The position numbers were made by a program, and so were the translations under genes. A stretch of 64,000 nt of DNA from Lentinus brumalis (taxonomy: Eukaryota > Basidiomycota > Agaricomycetes > Polyporales > Polyporaceae), in NCBI GenBank assembly GCA_001792895.1, contig MARA01000045.1:186001-250000 (forward strand), given 5' to 3'. Under the pieces are notes generated by a model that saw only the letters and a program-made list of their open reading frames with translations, was not told the origin of the DNA and made no database searches. Of this stretch, positions 1-10,892 are shown piece by piece (positions within the stretch are counted from its first letter, which is position 1; every line of letters begins with the position of its first letter).

Positions 1-165
1 GACGTCAGCTACGAAGCCGCCTTGAAAGAGGCCAAACAGGCTTTCCGGATGCGCGAGGAGGAGCTGAAGAGCCGGAGGAGGCTCGATAAGGAGGAATACG
101 CCATCCGTCCTCCGCCCGATCCAGAGTGGTGGACTGCTGGTCCGGAGGCCGCTTTGTCCGAGTAG
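1..165 (+). CDS. 3' end of an unknown gene (partial)
   Basis: An open frame enters from the left edge in frame 1 and ends at TAG 163-165, giving a 54-residue C-terminal piece. It is rich in Glu, Lys, Arg and Ala, with a likely charged helix (KEAKQAF, REEELKSRRR), followed by a Pro-rich end with DPEWW. The composition is protein-like and no stop occurs, but the fragment is too short to place in a family. The start and the rest of the gene lie outside the window. Confidence 0.45.
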   Translation, partial: DVSYEAALKEAKQAFRMREEELKSRRRLDKEEYAIRPPPDPEWWTAGPEAALSE

Positions 166-441
166 TCTCTTCGTGGTCGGTCATGACAATACAATCATTC
201 GAGTCTGTAGCAGCGTATCGGCTTGACTACGTTCGTAATCAGGATACATTGTTCAGAATTGGATCCGCAGCCGATGACCTTCACGAGCCTATACCTCGTT
301 TGGCACATAATCCCGATATACCTCACAGCGTCTGCGGCTTCTAGTGTACCAACGAAGACCGGAAATTGATGCGTATTTAGCAACGTTGGATCATGTTGGC
401 GCCCTTGATGACAGCTCCGCGCCAAAACGGGCAAACAGAAT

Positions 442-518
442 CTGACGCGACGTGACGCGACCTGCCGCGACGTGACGCGCCGCGTCAGTTCGCGTCACGT
501 CGCGTCAACGTCGCGTCC
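442..518. repeat. CGCGTCA repeat cluster A with palindromic arms
   Basis: Repeats of TGACGCGAC face CGCGTCACGT repeats. Bases 444-459 (GACGCGACGTGACGCG) are an exact reverse complement of 491-506, so the cluster can form a 16-bp stem around a 31-base loop. It is the only one of the three clusters in which both orientations occur. Confidence 0.7.
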
Positions 519-840
519 GCCGGGGATTTGTCCTTGTGCTTCACTCGTCTCCGCACGTCCAGCATGAGCTCATAAGCAAGATACACACTAATAGAGACTA
601 ACTAGCTTCGAATTCACGAATGCAACGCTCCTTTGCCTTCAGCAATCGCAGTTGCCTGCGGACTCACTAAGCGCTCGTCAGAGGCGTAGAACAAGACAGT
701 GCCCTCCGACTCGCCCCCCAGGTTCTGCACAGCAAGCTGAACAATTCTGGGAGTTTTGCAAGCTGCTAAGACTCGTTTGTGCATACATGTTTAGCTTCTA
801 GGGGCTGCAGGACATCGGGTAGGCTCTTGACTTCCACCAG

Positions 841-997
841 CCGCGTCAAGGTCGCGTCACACTCGCGGCACAGCGCGCGTCACGTCGCGTCAAGGTCGCG
901 GTACGGCGCGTCAAGGTCGCGGCACGGTCGCGTCACGGTGCGTCAAGGTCGCGGCACGGTGCGCTCATGTCGCGGCACGGTGCGTCAAGGTGCGGTC
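841..997. repeat. CGCGTCA repeat cluster B
   Basis: Degenerate tandem run of CGCGTCAAGGT, CGCGTCACG and GCGGCACGGT units, all in one orientation on the plus strand, about 150 bases long. Unit length varies around 9-11 bases, so it is not a strict satellite. Confidence 0.65.
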
Positions 998-1386
998 GGT
1001 CAATGCTCTCACGACCGACATACTTCCCTCGTAGACCACCAGTGACTTCCTAGTACTCGTGTCATACACACATCGGGACGCTTGGAACATGACAGGTCCA
1101 AACGGCGGAGAATAAACACGGTCCAACATCTTGCTCTCAATCACATCTGCCGCTAACTCCTACACTGGCTGCCTTGTACCCCCTGATAACAACCCAGGGA
1201 ACCCGTCAAGTATATCGCCGTAGAATCACGGCTGACCGAGCAGTACTTATCATTGATTGAGGTGAATGCACTTACCTTCTTCTGTCTCTCGGGCTCCGTT
1301 GCTCATCCTCCAGTAGATAACACACTGCACTTGAAAACAGTCAGCTCTTCCGAAATATCTCCTCAAATTGCCCTCTTCATGTCAAG

Positions 1387-1491
1387 TTCGCGCTCAAGTC
1401 GCGTCGAGGTCGCGTCACACAGCGCGGCACGCGTGGGCGTCTGTCGCGTCAAGTCGCGTCAGGGCGCGTCACGTCGCGTCAAGTCGCGTCA
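1387..1491. repeat. CGCGTCA repeat cluster C
   Basis: Third run of the same motif (GTCGCGTCAAGTCGCGTCA type), one orientation, ending about 120 bases before the start codon proposed for the next gene. The position fits either an upstream regulatory repeat or a simple repeat. Confidence 0.65.
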
Positions 1492-1609
1492 ATTTACTTG
1501 TGCCCCGCCAAAACCCCTCGGAGCGGCCGCTTTTCCTCCCCGAATGGTTTTCCAACGTTCACCAGGTCCCTCCCATGTTTACTGATGTTCCTCATGAACG
1601 AAGACTCCC

Positions 1610-2407
1610 ATGCCACAGCATAGAGCGGATCCAGCCCATTGGGAAGGAGGGCAGTATCTCCTAGACATCGTGCGTGAAGAGACTTCCGACCCGAAGAAAC
1701 CACGCATGCGGTACTCGGACGCTGCTCTGGCCGCGCAAAAAGCGGTACGAGACTTGCGTTGAATGCTCATGAGTCGCTGCTGACGCTCAAGTATATCGTA
1801 GAAATGGCAGGGACTCATCGCTAACCGCCCGCCGCGGAAGACGATTACTCCTCGCCTCCTCGCCAGCAGCGGCACGAACCCCCCGATCCTCCTGTACGGC
1901 TGGCCATACAAGAAGAACCACTTCGTGGACTACGCGCGGCGTCATCACCTCGTCTACCGCACGACAAAGAAGAACCGCGCGGCTTTCGGAGACCGCGACG
2001 AGTTCCCGTTTGACGAGCTGACGGACGCTGACTGCCAGGACGAGCGGAAGATGTTCATTTACAGTGTCCTCGCGGCGATGGTCGTGATGGACCAACTCAT
2101 CGAGGCCACTGGGCTCCATCTGGAGCTTGGGCGGCCGCTCTCGTTCGAGTATCAAGGCATGCTTGTGCTATGGAGAAACGATGATATTGAGGAGCACTGT
2201 GCGATCCCTGCGCTACTTGGAACATTGGAGCCGGGGCAGAGAGTCATAGAGCAGGCCATGAACGAGGGCGTGGGCGTCGCCGAAAAGGCCGAGCTTCGGT
2301 GGTGGTGGTCCCGGGACGGCAATAACGTGGTGCCTGTCTTACGATGTTATACGAACCCATCGGCTGACCCCCAACCCGTTCAGGGCGTGTTGACTAGCAT
2401 GCACTGA
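1610..2407 (+). CDS. Unknown fungal family, paralogue 1 (three exons)
   Basis: Exons 1610-1744, 1802-2329 and 2384-2407 splice to 228 residues in a continuous frame. The model rests on the paralogue at 10.9-11.7 kb on the other strand: both have a first exon with HWEGGQYL or YWEGSQYL, a second exon opening KWQ, and a last exon of seven codons starting GV. Conserved blocks include RKTITPRLLASSG, LLYGWPYKKN, YARRHHLVY, a Glu/Asp-rich LTDAD block, LELGRPLSFEY and LRWWWSRDG. No signal peptide or membrane helix is visible. I do not recognise the family. The second intron has a GTGCCT donor, whereas the other copies have GTACGT, but the frame stays open. Confidence 0.6.
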
Positions 2408-2606
2408 GGAGCATACTTGGCACACCCTTCGATTTGTGCAGACACGCTACGCAACGCATTACATGCAGCGTCAATAGCCGCGTTCTAGTCGATCTTCTCC
2501 GCATTCATACCATGGCACCAAACAGCGTTATGTGCTCCAACTCAAAGTGGTTCTACAGCTATTGCGTATGATCATTCATCGGACGTTCCGGCCACGAGCG
2601 AGCGGA

Positions 2607-2913
2607 TTATTCCGACATTTCATAAACCGACCCAGTCGGACCCGCACATGCCATCACTATATCGTCCAAGTACCTCCGCATGGCGATGCGCATCCTCATT
2701 TCCTCTATCGCCTGGAGTGCAATGCGTAGTGTCCTTGAGGCATCTACGTCCTTCGGCCATGGCAGCATCTCCGCGGTGGCCACGAAGATAGAACTGCTTA
2801 TGTTGTGGAGCGACGCTGTAAGCAACGCTTCGGCGATACATCCTCGAGACGTTACCTGGATTCCAAAGCTCGTCCATGTCCTTTAAATCATGCTCTGCTC
2901 TCAAAGTCTTCAT
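2607..2913 (-). CDS. Small unknown protein (possibly the 3' end of a larger gene)
   Basis: Two exons (2913-2856 and 2815-2607) joined by a GT...AG intron give 88 residues. Visible blocks are DMDELWNPASLHN, TAEMLPWPKDVD and a helical RMRIAMRRYLDD. The composition is protein-like and the splice restores a single frame. It is convergent with the gene ending at 2407. A further upstream exon cannot be excluded, and no family is recognised. Confidence 0.45.
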
Positions 2914-5346
2914 ATAACGTGCCAGTGTAGATCATAAATGAAGTACAAGTAACCGGAGTAGCACCGCACGAGTAGTAGGCAAGTGTGACACGCACTGCAA
3001 GTAGAGGAGCGTCGCTGCAAGCTTGCGGGGGTGCATGGCTATGCTTCAGCCTCTGGTAGAGCTGTGGAATTGTGGTCGTCGTGCGAGTGGAGGTTTATAT
3101 TCACAGGCCTGTTGGTCGTCGCGCGATGGTGGACCGGTGAATGGCTTGGCAGAGACGGCAGTGATAGGACAGTCGAGTGTCGTGGGCAGCAATTATGGGA
3201 GGTCCCGTCCGCGCGCCGCGTATGCTCGTAGCTGTGAGGCTCGCTGGCATGAGGGCATGAGAAGGGCTGCATTCGCTATACTCGTTCGAGGCTCACGAAA
3301 CATACGTACATACAGTATGCAGTCCACCTAGGTAGTGCTGATCGCGGTCCTGCATGACATCTAGACGTAGGATGGCATCTTCGAAAGCGATAGATCGTCA
3401 ACGTCGTGCGTCGTGGCGGGGTTGAAGTAAGTAAGTACGCACTTACTTGGTACTAAAAGTGAACTTTTCATCCGGCTGTGTGTGTAACCCTGTGGTTAGT
3501 ACTTGCTACGGGGCAAGAAGCAAAGAAAGAATGCCAGTACATAACAGCGAGTCGAGCGGGCTTGGCAGCCAATCGCCGACTGCGAAGAGTCATGCCGAAG
3601 GTGCGGCACAATAGGCGCCGACCGGCCATCGACAGCGACAGAGTTCTCACTTAACCCCCACTGTTCACCTCTATTGCCTGCAGCCTCACCTCCAGAATGC
3701 GAGCTAACGTTCACAGAGCTCTGCAAGAGTCTACTTGGGCAAGGCATGCCCCCGAAGTCCTGTGAGTTCCCAATCCTTCCTCCTCCGGATCTTCGAGAGA
3801 CGATAAGTATCTCGAAGAGCCAGACCATTTGTGCGCATATGCTGAGTCCATTCATCAGCATTGAAGCGTCAAACAGGGACGCAAGACTTGACGCACCCGG
3901 CGTGGCCCGCATCATACGACAGACTCGGCTCGCGCTTCGTCGCACTCCTTCGCAGGCCCAGTCGTAACCTCACGGTTTCTCCCGGAACTCTGTTCAATGT
4001 TATCTCGAACAACACTGACTCTTCCATCGCACAGGATGCTACCGTCCTGTCGCCAAAGGGCCCGTAGCACAAACCGCGCATGATGTGACCTGACGTCATC
4101 GGGTGCTCAGGTTCCCGTTTCTCGCCTCCGCTAACGGCAGTGGAGGGCGAAGCTCAGGCTGTGTATGCAGGACCAACTCCATGTCGTACTCGAAGATCTC
4201 CGTTTCCCCTCGTGTCCGAACATTTTTGGTCCGCTACGACCGGAGTGGATTACTTGGTGAACCACGGATTGGACAGCGGGACTCCGAAGACCCCCGACCT
4301 CCGAGCTACGATCCGGTATCCTTCTTCCCCGATGCTTGCCATGCTGCTGGCGATATTCCCAAGGGGCAGCCCGCGATGGGAGGTGGGGGAAGACTCAAGA
4401 CCTGCGAGTTACGATCCTGCACCCGCTGCCTCCTGGTCCTTCTGAATGGGAAGCTCTCCCCGATTCCCTCTCCCAAGCGGTCACCAGGCAGGGGCGTTCC
4501 AGCGGACCATGGCAGCGAAGATCGGTTCACGTACAGGTCTTCCGTACCATGACAGTTGCACGCAGCACGCTGCCCATCGCGGTATGGTTGCGTGTCGCTA
4601 TCTGTGGCAACCTCGGAGCTGACGACACGCGTCACTTGCAGATGCGAAGCGACGGGCCTCGTGGCGGGTGCTCGGAGCTGTCAGAACGGTCTTTCCGACG
4701 GTGCTCGAAGGCAGAGGATGCTTCTCCGATAGGTCCGGAAGGCACCAGACCCGCCGGATGGTCGTAGCGCGGAAGGAGCCCGCTCCGACGGTGTATGGCA
4801 CAAGTGCCTCCGCGCCTGCATGGGGAACCCTCGCTGCAGGCGAGCGAGCTCGAGGTGGAGAAGCGAAGCTGAGGAAGTGGTGATGCCAGCAGTGGCGTCC
4901 GGGGCGTCCTCGACTGCGGGGGAGATGATGCCAGATATCGACGAGCAGTGGTGAGATCACACGTCGAGATTCTGATATTTCTGGATGGTCGGGACGGGGC
5001 TCTCTGATACACGCCGCGCGCGGGCAAAGCGTGAATATCGCTACTCGCGAACCTAGCTGCACAGCACACGGTGTTACGGGTGACCGTGTCACACGGACCG
5101 ACGCACCCGAGTGTGGCCGTATTTGCCCGCGGTGGCGCAGAGGGGATAAATAGCAGAGAGTGCGTCGCACTTGGGGTTTAGATTCTCTCCTCTTCCCTCT
5201 TTTTGCTCATGGTCGTTCTCATCGTGCAACAGCTCTCCGCCGCCGCGCTCGCCATCTCCCAATAACGCACGCTTGGCGTCGCGGGCGTGCAGCGCGCTCG
5301 GGGCGTTCTCATCACTCTACTTTTCAAACCGACCCTATCGACCGTC
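2914..5346. other. Long stretch without a convincing gene
   Basis: Several short frames exist. The most protein-like is 3674-3967 on the plus strand (97 codons, containing CELTFTELCKSLLGQG), but neither a splice partner nor a family could be found. A perfect short hairpin (AAGTAAGT, loop ACGC, ACTTACTT) lies near 3427-3448. From about 4.6 kb the sequence is GC-rich and leads into the promoter region of the copper-fist gene. Confidence 0.4.
5145..5153 (+). promoter_or_regulatory. TATA-like element upstream of the copper-fist gene
   Basis: GATAAATAG lies about 200 bases before the proposed ATG at 5347, in a GC-rich context and followed by a pyrimidine-rich stretch. This is a composition-based guess; no transcript start is known. 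Confidence 0.3.
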
Positions 5347-7376
5347 ATGGTGCGTATGGACGCTGCCTCGTTCAGAGGCCGGTGTCGTTGAGCATGCGCA
5401 TATCGTCCTCAGGTTTACGTTGCCGACAAGAAATATGCCTGGTATGCGTCCGTCTTTCTATGATGTCGTCATAGTCAGTACTGACGCGCGCCCTGGCTTG
5501 CAGCGAAACATGTATTAAAGGCCACCGCTCCTCGACCTGCAAGCACACAGACCGCCCACTCTTCGAGATCAAGAAGAAGGGCAGGCCCGTCACCCAGTGC
5601 GAACACTGCAGAGAACTGAGGAAAACCCGTCAAATCCACGTCAAATGCGTCTGCGACAGCAAAGAAGCTGGAGAAGCGATGCCGGGGTCCTCGAGTAAAG
5701 GTGTGTTAATGCATTCAATGTGCTATGCTTGGTTTCGTCTGACTTTCAAGGCTGCTTCGGTCGATTGCTCCTTAGGTGGAACAAAGGTCCCGGCCCACGC
5801 CGCGTTCCCCAGCGGGCTCCCGGAGGAGCTCCTGGGAGCGTCGGCAGCGCCTCAGGCGCCCTTCTCCGAGGGTTCCGACTCAGATCATAGCAGTAAGTGG
5901 GTGTATACCCCTCGTCGACGCGTTCTGACTGCTCCTCCAGGTCCAGGCTGTTCGTGCAAAGATAGCGCGACGTGCACCTGCTGGACTCCGCGCACTCGCG
6001 CTCAACCCGCCAAACCATCCGTACGACGCAATTCTGAGGCTAGACCTGCCTCCTCTCCTATAGGAGAGCCCATCACCCATCCAGCAGCTTTGGTCGTTCA
6101 GGCTCATGCTGGCAACAATCGCCCCGTTCTCCCCAAGCCTCCCGTTGAACGACCTGCTTCCCCTCCGCGTACCTTGCACGACCCCTCTTCTTCTCAGAGT
6201 CCGAGGCTTCCCAGCCACGGCCAGTCGTTCTACAGTCCTTATGGCCGCGCGTATGACTACTCCCGCGGTGCCGAGTATTCGGGCGAGAACGGGACCTCTC
6301 CTGCCAGTTTGCAGAACATTCTCAACGACGCCTCGAGTCCGACTACACCGTTCGGGCAATGGCCTGGTATGGGATCGGGCAGTGTGTTCTCGAATTCTCC
6401 CATAACGCCGTCCACTTGCGGTTGTGGTCCTTCCTGCGCGTGTCCTGGTTGCATCGAGCACCGGGGGCCTAACGCGGATACCGCCGCCACCTGCGTCAAT
6501 CCCGATAACTGCATCGCCTGCCTCGACTGCAACATCAACTCGCTTACCGCTCTTGCCGCGGATACGGCTCGGACGATGTACGATCCCTCGCAGGCACAGA
6601 ACATCGACGACTGGCTGCAGCAGGTGTCGTCCCTTCCCCAGCTACCATCCCCGCCCATGCAATCCCCGGCTTATCCTCCCAGCCTCAGCCAGCCAGACCT
6701 CCGATATGACCCTTCCATGATGCAGTCCTACGGCATGTGGAACGACGCTTCGGGCCCAGTGATGCCCAGCGGATACTCACCTACCATCGCCGAGGAGTGC
6801 TGTGGCGGCAGGTGTCAGTGCCCTCCGGGATTCTGCAATTGTCCCACCGACTGCTGCGGGTGCTGCCAAGGGTGTTCGTGCTCCGGTTGCGTCCACAACG
6901 GCGCTGCAGGGTCTGGGCGTACCTTGACGTTCGCAACTTCCGGCGAGAGATCGCCCTGCTGTGGCGGAGGGCGTCAAGGGCCTCCCAGCGCTGCGCCCAG
7001 TGCTGGTCCCAGTGCCAATCGAGCGAGTCTCTCCAGCCCATCCGTTGGCCCGTCAAGCTCGCGGTCTACCAGCAACCAGTGGCTGACACCTACGTTAACG
7101 GTACCTAGGACTCCGCTCAGCCGCGCTTCCTCATCATCTTCCAAGTCTTCCGGACAACTCTCTGCTCCTTCCGCGTCGCCTTCCCCGTTCGGCGACGGGC
7201 GCGATCCTTCTCAGCGTGCTCGCGCTCCGGATCCCGCCGTCAGCGCCTGCTGTTCGTCGATGGGCAATCTGAGCACGTCCTCGCCCAATCCAACGACACA
7301 TCGTCGCGGCTCGGACCATAACGAGTATCGGACTCCTAGCTTTAGTTCTAGTTCCAAATACGCACGTCCGTTCTGA
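5347..7376 (+). CDS. Copper-fist transcription factor with C-terminal Cys clusters
   Basis: Five exons (5347-5349, 5413-5441, 5504-5700, 5776-5892, 5941-7376) give 593 residues. The N-terminus reads MVYVADKKYACETCIKGHRS and continues with CKHTDRPLFEIKKKGRP, TQCEHCRELR and HVKCVC. This is a complete copper-fist DNA-binding domain, with its four Cys/His zinc ligands, the KGHR block and a minor-groove GRP motif. Proteins of this type (Ace1, Mac1, Cuf1) bind copper-response elements and control copper uptake or detoxification. The long Ser/Pro-rich remainder holds Cys clusters typical of copper sensing: CSCKDSATCTC, CGCGPSCACPGC, CVNPDNCIACLDC and CCGGRCQCPPGFCNC followed by CCGCCQGCSCSGC. The first coding exon is only the ATG. 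Activator or repressor role cannot be told from sequence. Confidence 0.88.
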
Positions 7377-8216
7377 GGAAGAAAACACTTCAACTGCGAA
7401 CTCTGCCTTCCCCATGCCCTCGCACGTGCGTTCAGTATCGGTTCTTTCTCGTGGTCGAATTGCTCCCATGTACTTCTATCCGATAGCCTGGTAGACGCGA
7501 GTTGATGAGTTGATGATCTGCGCTCCTGCTTCTTCTGCTAGCTATTGTCGGTGCTGCTGCTTCTGTATGCGAACCCGACGATTCTCCGATTCAGAGGCGT
7601 TTCGCTTCTTGTGCTACTTATATCGGAGAGGCGTGCGCGGTGTGTAGATGCGAATGCGATCGTGTTGTTTCTATGTTCTCCACGTGGACTGGTCGTGGCT
7701 GCATCGGTCTCGCCTTCGCCTTCCTTGATGTACAGATGGAAATGCCTTCTTCGGCGCGGAGTCAGCGCGCAAACTCTGTGGTGTCAGGTACGTTCCTCGT
7801 GTTGCGAATGGTGGCTGACGTCTTCCAATATTGTCCAGGTTCCGGCGGGGTTGCGCTTGCTCACATTACACGATGGACGTATTGGATCCGGAGCACGCAC
7901 GGGGGCATCGACGAGGGCCAGGAAGAGCGGGTATGTTTCCTAGTTCGATATCCAGCCTACCACTGCGTCATTCATCTATGTGTCTTATTCTGCAGCGTTG
8001 TCGCTGTGTCGCGCAGCAGCCTCGCGGAGATTCCGACAGGCAACGCCACTCTCGAATGTTCTGTCTTCAAATGCGACGTCGTAGCGACACTCAAAGGGCC
8101 ACATGTCCCGTCACTTACAATCCGAAGGGCTGGCCTCCACGCCGGCGCTGTCTCGGGCGCACTTCTTCACCTTTCCCTGTAGATAGGACAACTCTATTCT
8201 CAACGCCCTCGACGCC
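7377..8216. other. Intergenic, possible small spliced frame
   Basis: Plus-strand frames between 7.64 and 8.19 kb can be joined across two GT...AG introns (about 7789-7841 and 7931-7995) into an Arg/Cys-rich peptide. No family resemblance was found and it may be untranslated or spurious. The first 150 bases are the likely 3' untranslated region of the copper-fist gene. Confidence 0.3.
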
Positions 8217-9259
8217 ATGTCGGTCGTATCCTTCCCCCTCGGTATCTTCTCTCGCGCCCCCACTCTAGTCCCATCTGAGGATCATGTCGAGCTCTCGGCA
8301 GTCATTCCCGGGACTTGGACGCTCACCTCGTGGGAGGCGCGAGGTGCTGACGCTGAGCCGCCGTACTCGATGACAGTCTCGGAGCACTTGCACTCTGGCT
8401 TGTATTCCAGAGTGTTCGCATCCAGAGCGTCTTTTGCAAGTCCTCACGGGGGGATGCGGCAGAGCGGGTTGCTGGTATGCAAGGTCGCGATCGGGTGGAC
8501 GGAGATGAGGAAACTACGGTACGAGGCGGAGGTTTATGCCAATCAGCTTCAGGAGATCCAAAGCGACGAAGTGCCGAAGTTCTTCGGGCTGTACGACGGA
8601 CATTCCGGCACCGCTTCGGTGAGCGTGATGGTCCTCGAACACTGCGGGGAGCCGTTGTCTGTCCGGCTTGATCGCTGCGACGTGAATCTCAGGTACGCTG
8701 CAATCGTTTGATTCCGTGCATGTTCTCCTAATCTTGACTGCAGACCAGGGTGTCGGTGCTGTATGCTGTGACGAGGCTCCACATCCACGGCAAGATTCTG
8801 CACAATGATATCGGCCATCGTAAGATCCTTGTGCGTAGTGACGGGAATGTCGCGAAGATCATCTCCTTCAGGTTGGCCAGCGTCCACGTCAAGTGTCCGT
8901 GCGAGGATCAGAAGATCTCTATGTCATTTCGCGCAAGTGTCGCCCGCCCGGTCCATTGCGGTGAGCTGCAGTATGTATGCGAGAAGATCGATGCAACCCC
9001 ATGGTGTGCGTAGTATGCCCCCAATCCTGCTGACATGGTCAATCTGACGTTATTGCTGGTAGTCCTGTATTTCGGCCAAGGGTTCACAATGGCGGACGCA
9101 CAGAGCCCTCAAGACCTCGTGAACCTGTATACTCCGGATCACTTATCTCCTACTGAAGCACTGAAGCACGCGGAGGAGGTTTGGGAGGACTTCCGCCTAT
9201 GGCGGAAGGAGTGGGAGGGGTTGGACCTGGACGCGTACATGACGATCGGTTCATTGTAA
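8217..9259 (+). pseudogene. Kinase-like family member 1, decayed
   Basis: The family's two-lobe, three-exon layout is recognisable: an N-lobe with LLVCKVAIG and an acidic residue in YEAEVY (exon 1, 8217-8692), a C-lobe exon starting at 8749, and a tail ending at 9259 with VWEDFRLWRKEWEG. The first intron splices in frame if the acceptor is CAG 8746-8748. The catalytic block reads HNDIGHRKILV, with Lys in place of the conserved Asn, and the DFG Asp is lost (IISFRLA). At the second intron the acceptor near 9061 fits the family phase, but the donor is one base out (CCATGGTG instead of CCATGTG-like), and an in-frame TAG follows at 9011. These defects suggest a pseudogene; a short alternative intron is possible. 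Confidence 0.6.
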
Positions 9260-9726
9260 TGGCGGGTAAACAGTGCGGCGTCCAAGCGTCCCTCAGCATT
9301 GTCGACCCCCCACCCTGACCGATATCGTGCACCAATGGATGCCGGACAACATCCCTTGGATGGAGAACAGCGTCTGCCACAGACACGCGTGGCCCGAATA
9401 TAGCCTGTGAGTCGAGTGGGCAAGAGCCCGGCCATGAGCTCAGATGAGCGGAGCTTACTCTGCTCTCGAGTCCTGCTGGGTCCGTTGGCTGGCCAAGGTC
9501 ACGTCGGAGCCTTGGGGTCCTCGATGGGCAGTCAAGGCCTACTTGCGATTTGGTTGGGCAGCACCTCCGCAAGCAGCGCATCATGTGAGATCGAAGGGAG
9601 GGTACAACGGAGGGCTCCGAGCGTGCTCGAGCATTTGACGTGGACAGTCCGGAGCTGGAGCTGAGGGGCGGAGGAGCTTGTAACACAAACGATTGTACGT
9701 ACACGTCGGCGTGCCGAGGTAAGAGT

Positions 9727-10310
9727 TCACGCGAAGCTCTCGAACACGCCCTGACGTACGGTGAGCGATGATGCCAATGCGGAGACGACAGTCACGTACC
9801 ACGCCACTGCCGTCCCAAAACCACCACCAACGCAGCTCAACCTCGTTGCCCGTGTTTCCCTCGTTCATCGCGGCGTGTATGATGGCCTTCCCTTTGTCAA
9901 AGAGTCCAAGCAATTCCGGAATCGCGATGTGTTCCTCGATGGTACGGTTTGAGTACAGGGCGAGCATGTCGTCGTACTCAAACGTGAACGGACGTCCGCG
10001 CTCAAGGTGAAGACCCGTAGCCTTGATGAGCTTCATGATTACCAAGTTGAAGGCGATCATGCGGTACCCCTGGCATCTTCGACTCGTTTTTCAGGTCGTC
10101 GTCGGTGAGCTGGTCGAAGTGGAACTCGTCGATGCCTCCGAACGCCTTCCGGTTGTACTCTGTCGTCGGATAGATAAGATGGTGACGCCTAGCATACTCA
10201 ACCATGTAGTTCTTCTTGAACGGCCACCCATAAAGGAGATAGGGGACGTTGTTGCCGCTGCTCGCCAGGAGTCGTGGCGGGATCTTCTTCCGAGGCGGAC
10301 GGTTGTTCAT
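9727..10310 (-). pseudogene. Unknown fungal family, paralogue 2, frameshifted
   Basis: Homologous to the genes at 1.6-2.4 kb and 10.9-11.7 kb, sharing RPPRKKIPPRLLASSG, YLLYGWPFKKN, YARRHHLIY, LERGRPFTFEY and LRWWWFWDG. Two defects are visible. One extra base in a C run (10067-10070 on the plus strand) shifts the frame between KNESKM and the YRMIAFNL block. Upstream of the KWQRL segment there is an immediate in-frame stop and no recognisable first exon. The last intron and the short GVFESFA end are kept. The single-base shift could also be a sequencing error. Confidence 0.55.
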
Positions 10311-10436
10311 GAGTCGTTGCCATTTCTAAGCCCATATTCATCCAAGTCAGCGAGCAGTTTATGAGGGATGACGTCCCATGACCGGGGACCCACGGGGCTT
10401 CCGCAGCCTGGCAAGCCTCGTCCAGCTCACGACAGG

Positions 10437-10622
10437 AAAAAGTGTCTTGTGTCTTGAGCCTCCGGAGCTATTCCGTATATCTGGAGGAGTTGTTGTGAGT
10501 TAAACGAATATTTGTCCTCGCCACCGCTCTCGAAGTCGACGAGTCTGACATAGGGTCCCATCATCCGCCCTTGCGGCTACGATGTTCCCCTCTACGAAGT
10601 TCTCGTGCGCAGCGCCGGCTGA
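10437..10622 (-). pseudogene. Scrap of a kinase-like C-lobe
   Basis: Frames on the minus strand read AHENFVEGNIVA and then, after a one-base shift, GPYVRLVDFESGGED, ending at a TGA at 10437. The spacing and pattern match the catalytic-loop and DFG regions of the kinase-like genes elsewhere in the window, with Asn in place of the catalytic Asp and DFE in place of DFG. There is no N-lobe beside it. Probably a degraded remnant. Confidence 0.35.
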
Positions 10623-10892
10623 GATGGGCACCAAGCATAGATATCACGGCGCTGAGGACAGACGGCCATGACGGTCCTGCAGTCGTCTCGCGGACCCGCG
10701 TGGGGCGGCGAGGAGGAATGAGGTAACGATGGGCTTTCGGATTCGTAGCAATGAGCTGACCACACATCCCAGTCCGGAACCGGATACTGGCTGCTCGCCT
10801 GGCGAGGCTCAAGTCTGGTAGTTGAGTGAGTGAGTGTATGATACAGGACATTCACGGTGAGGGATTGGGCTAAAGCGACTCCACACGGGAGC

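Larger units (their letters stand above)
166..1609. other. Intergenic stretch with CGCGTCA repeat clusters
   Basis: No convincing gene is visible. A short minus-strand frame (784-614, 56 codons, containing GTVLFYASDERL) has protein-like composition and could be an exon relic, but nothing supports it further. The main content is three clusters of a CGCGTCA-type repeat, listed separately. Confidence 0.5.

Noticed and set aside
442..1491. CRISPR-like array in the CGCGTCA clusters
   Set aside because: Units are short, degenerate and without unique spacers, and the organism is eukaryotic.
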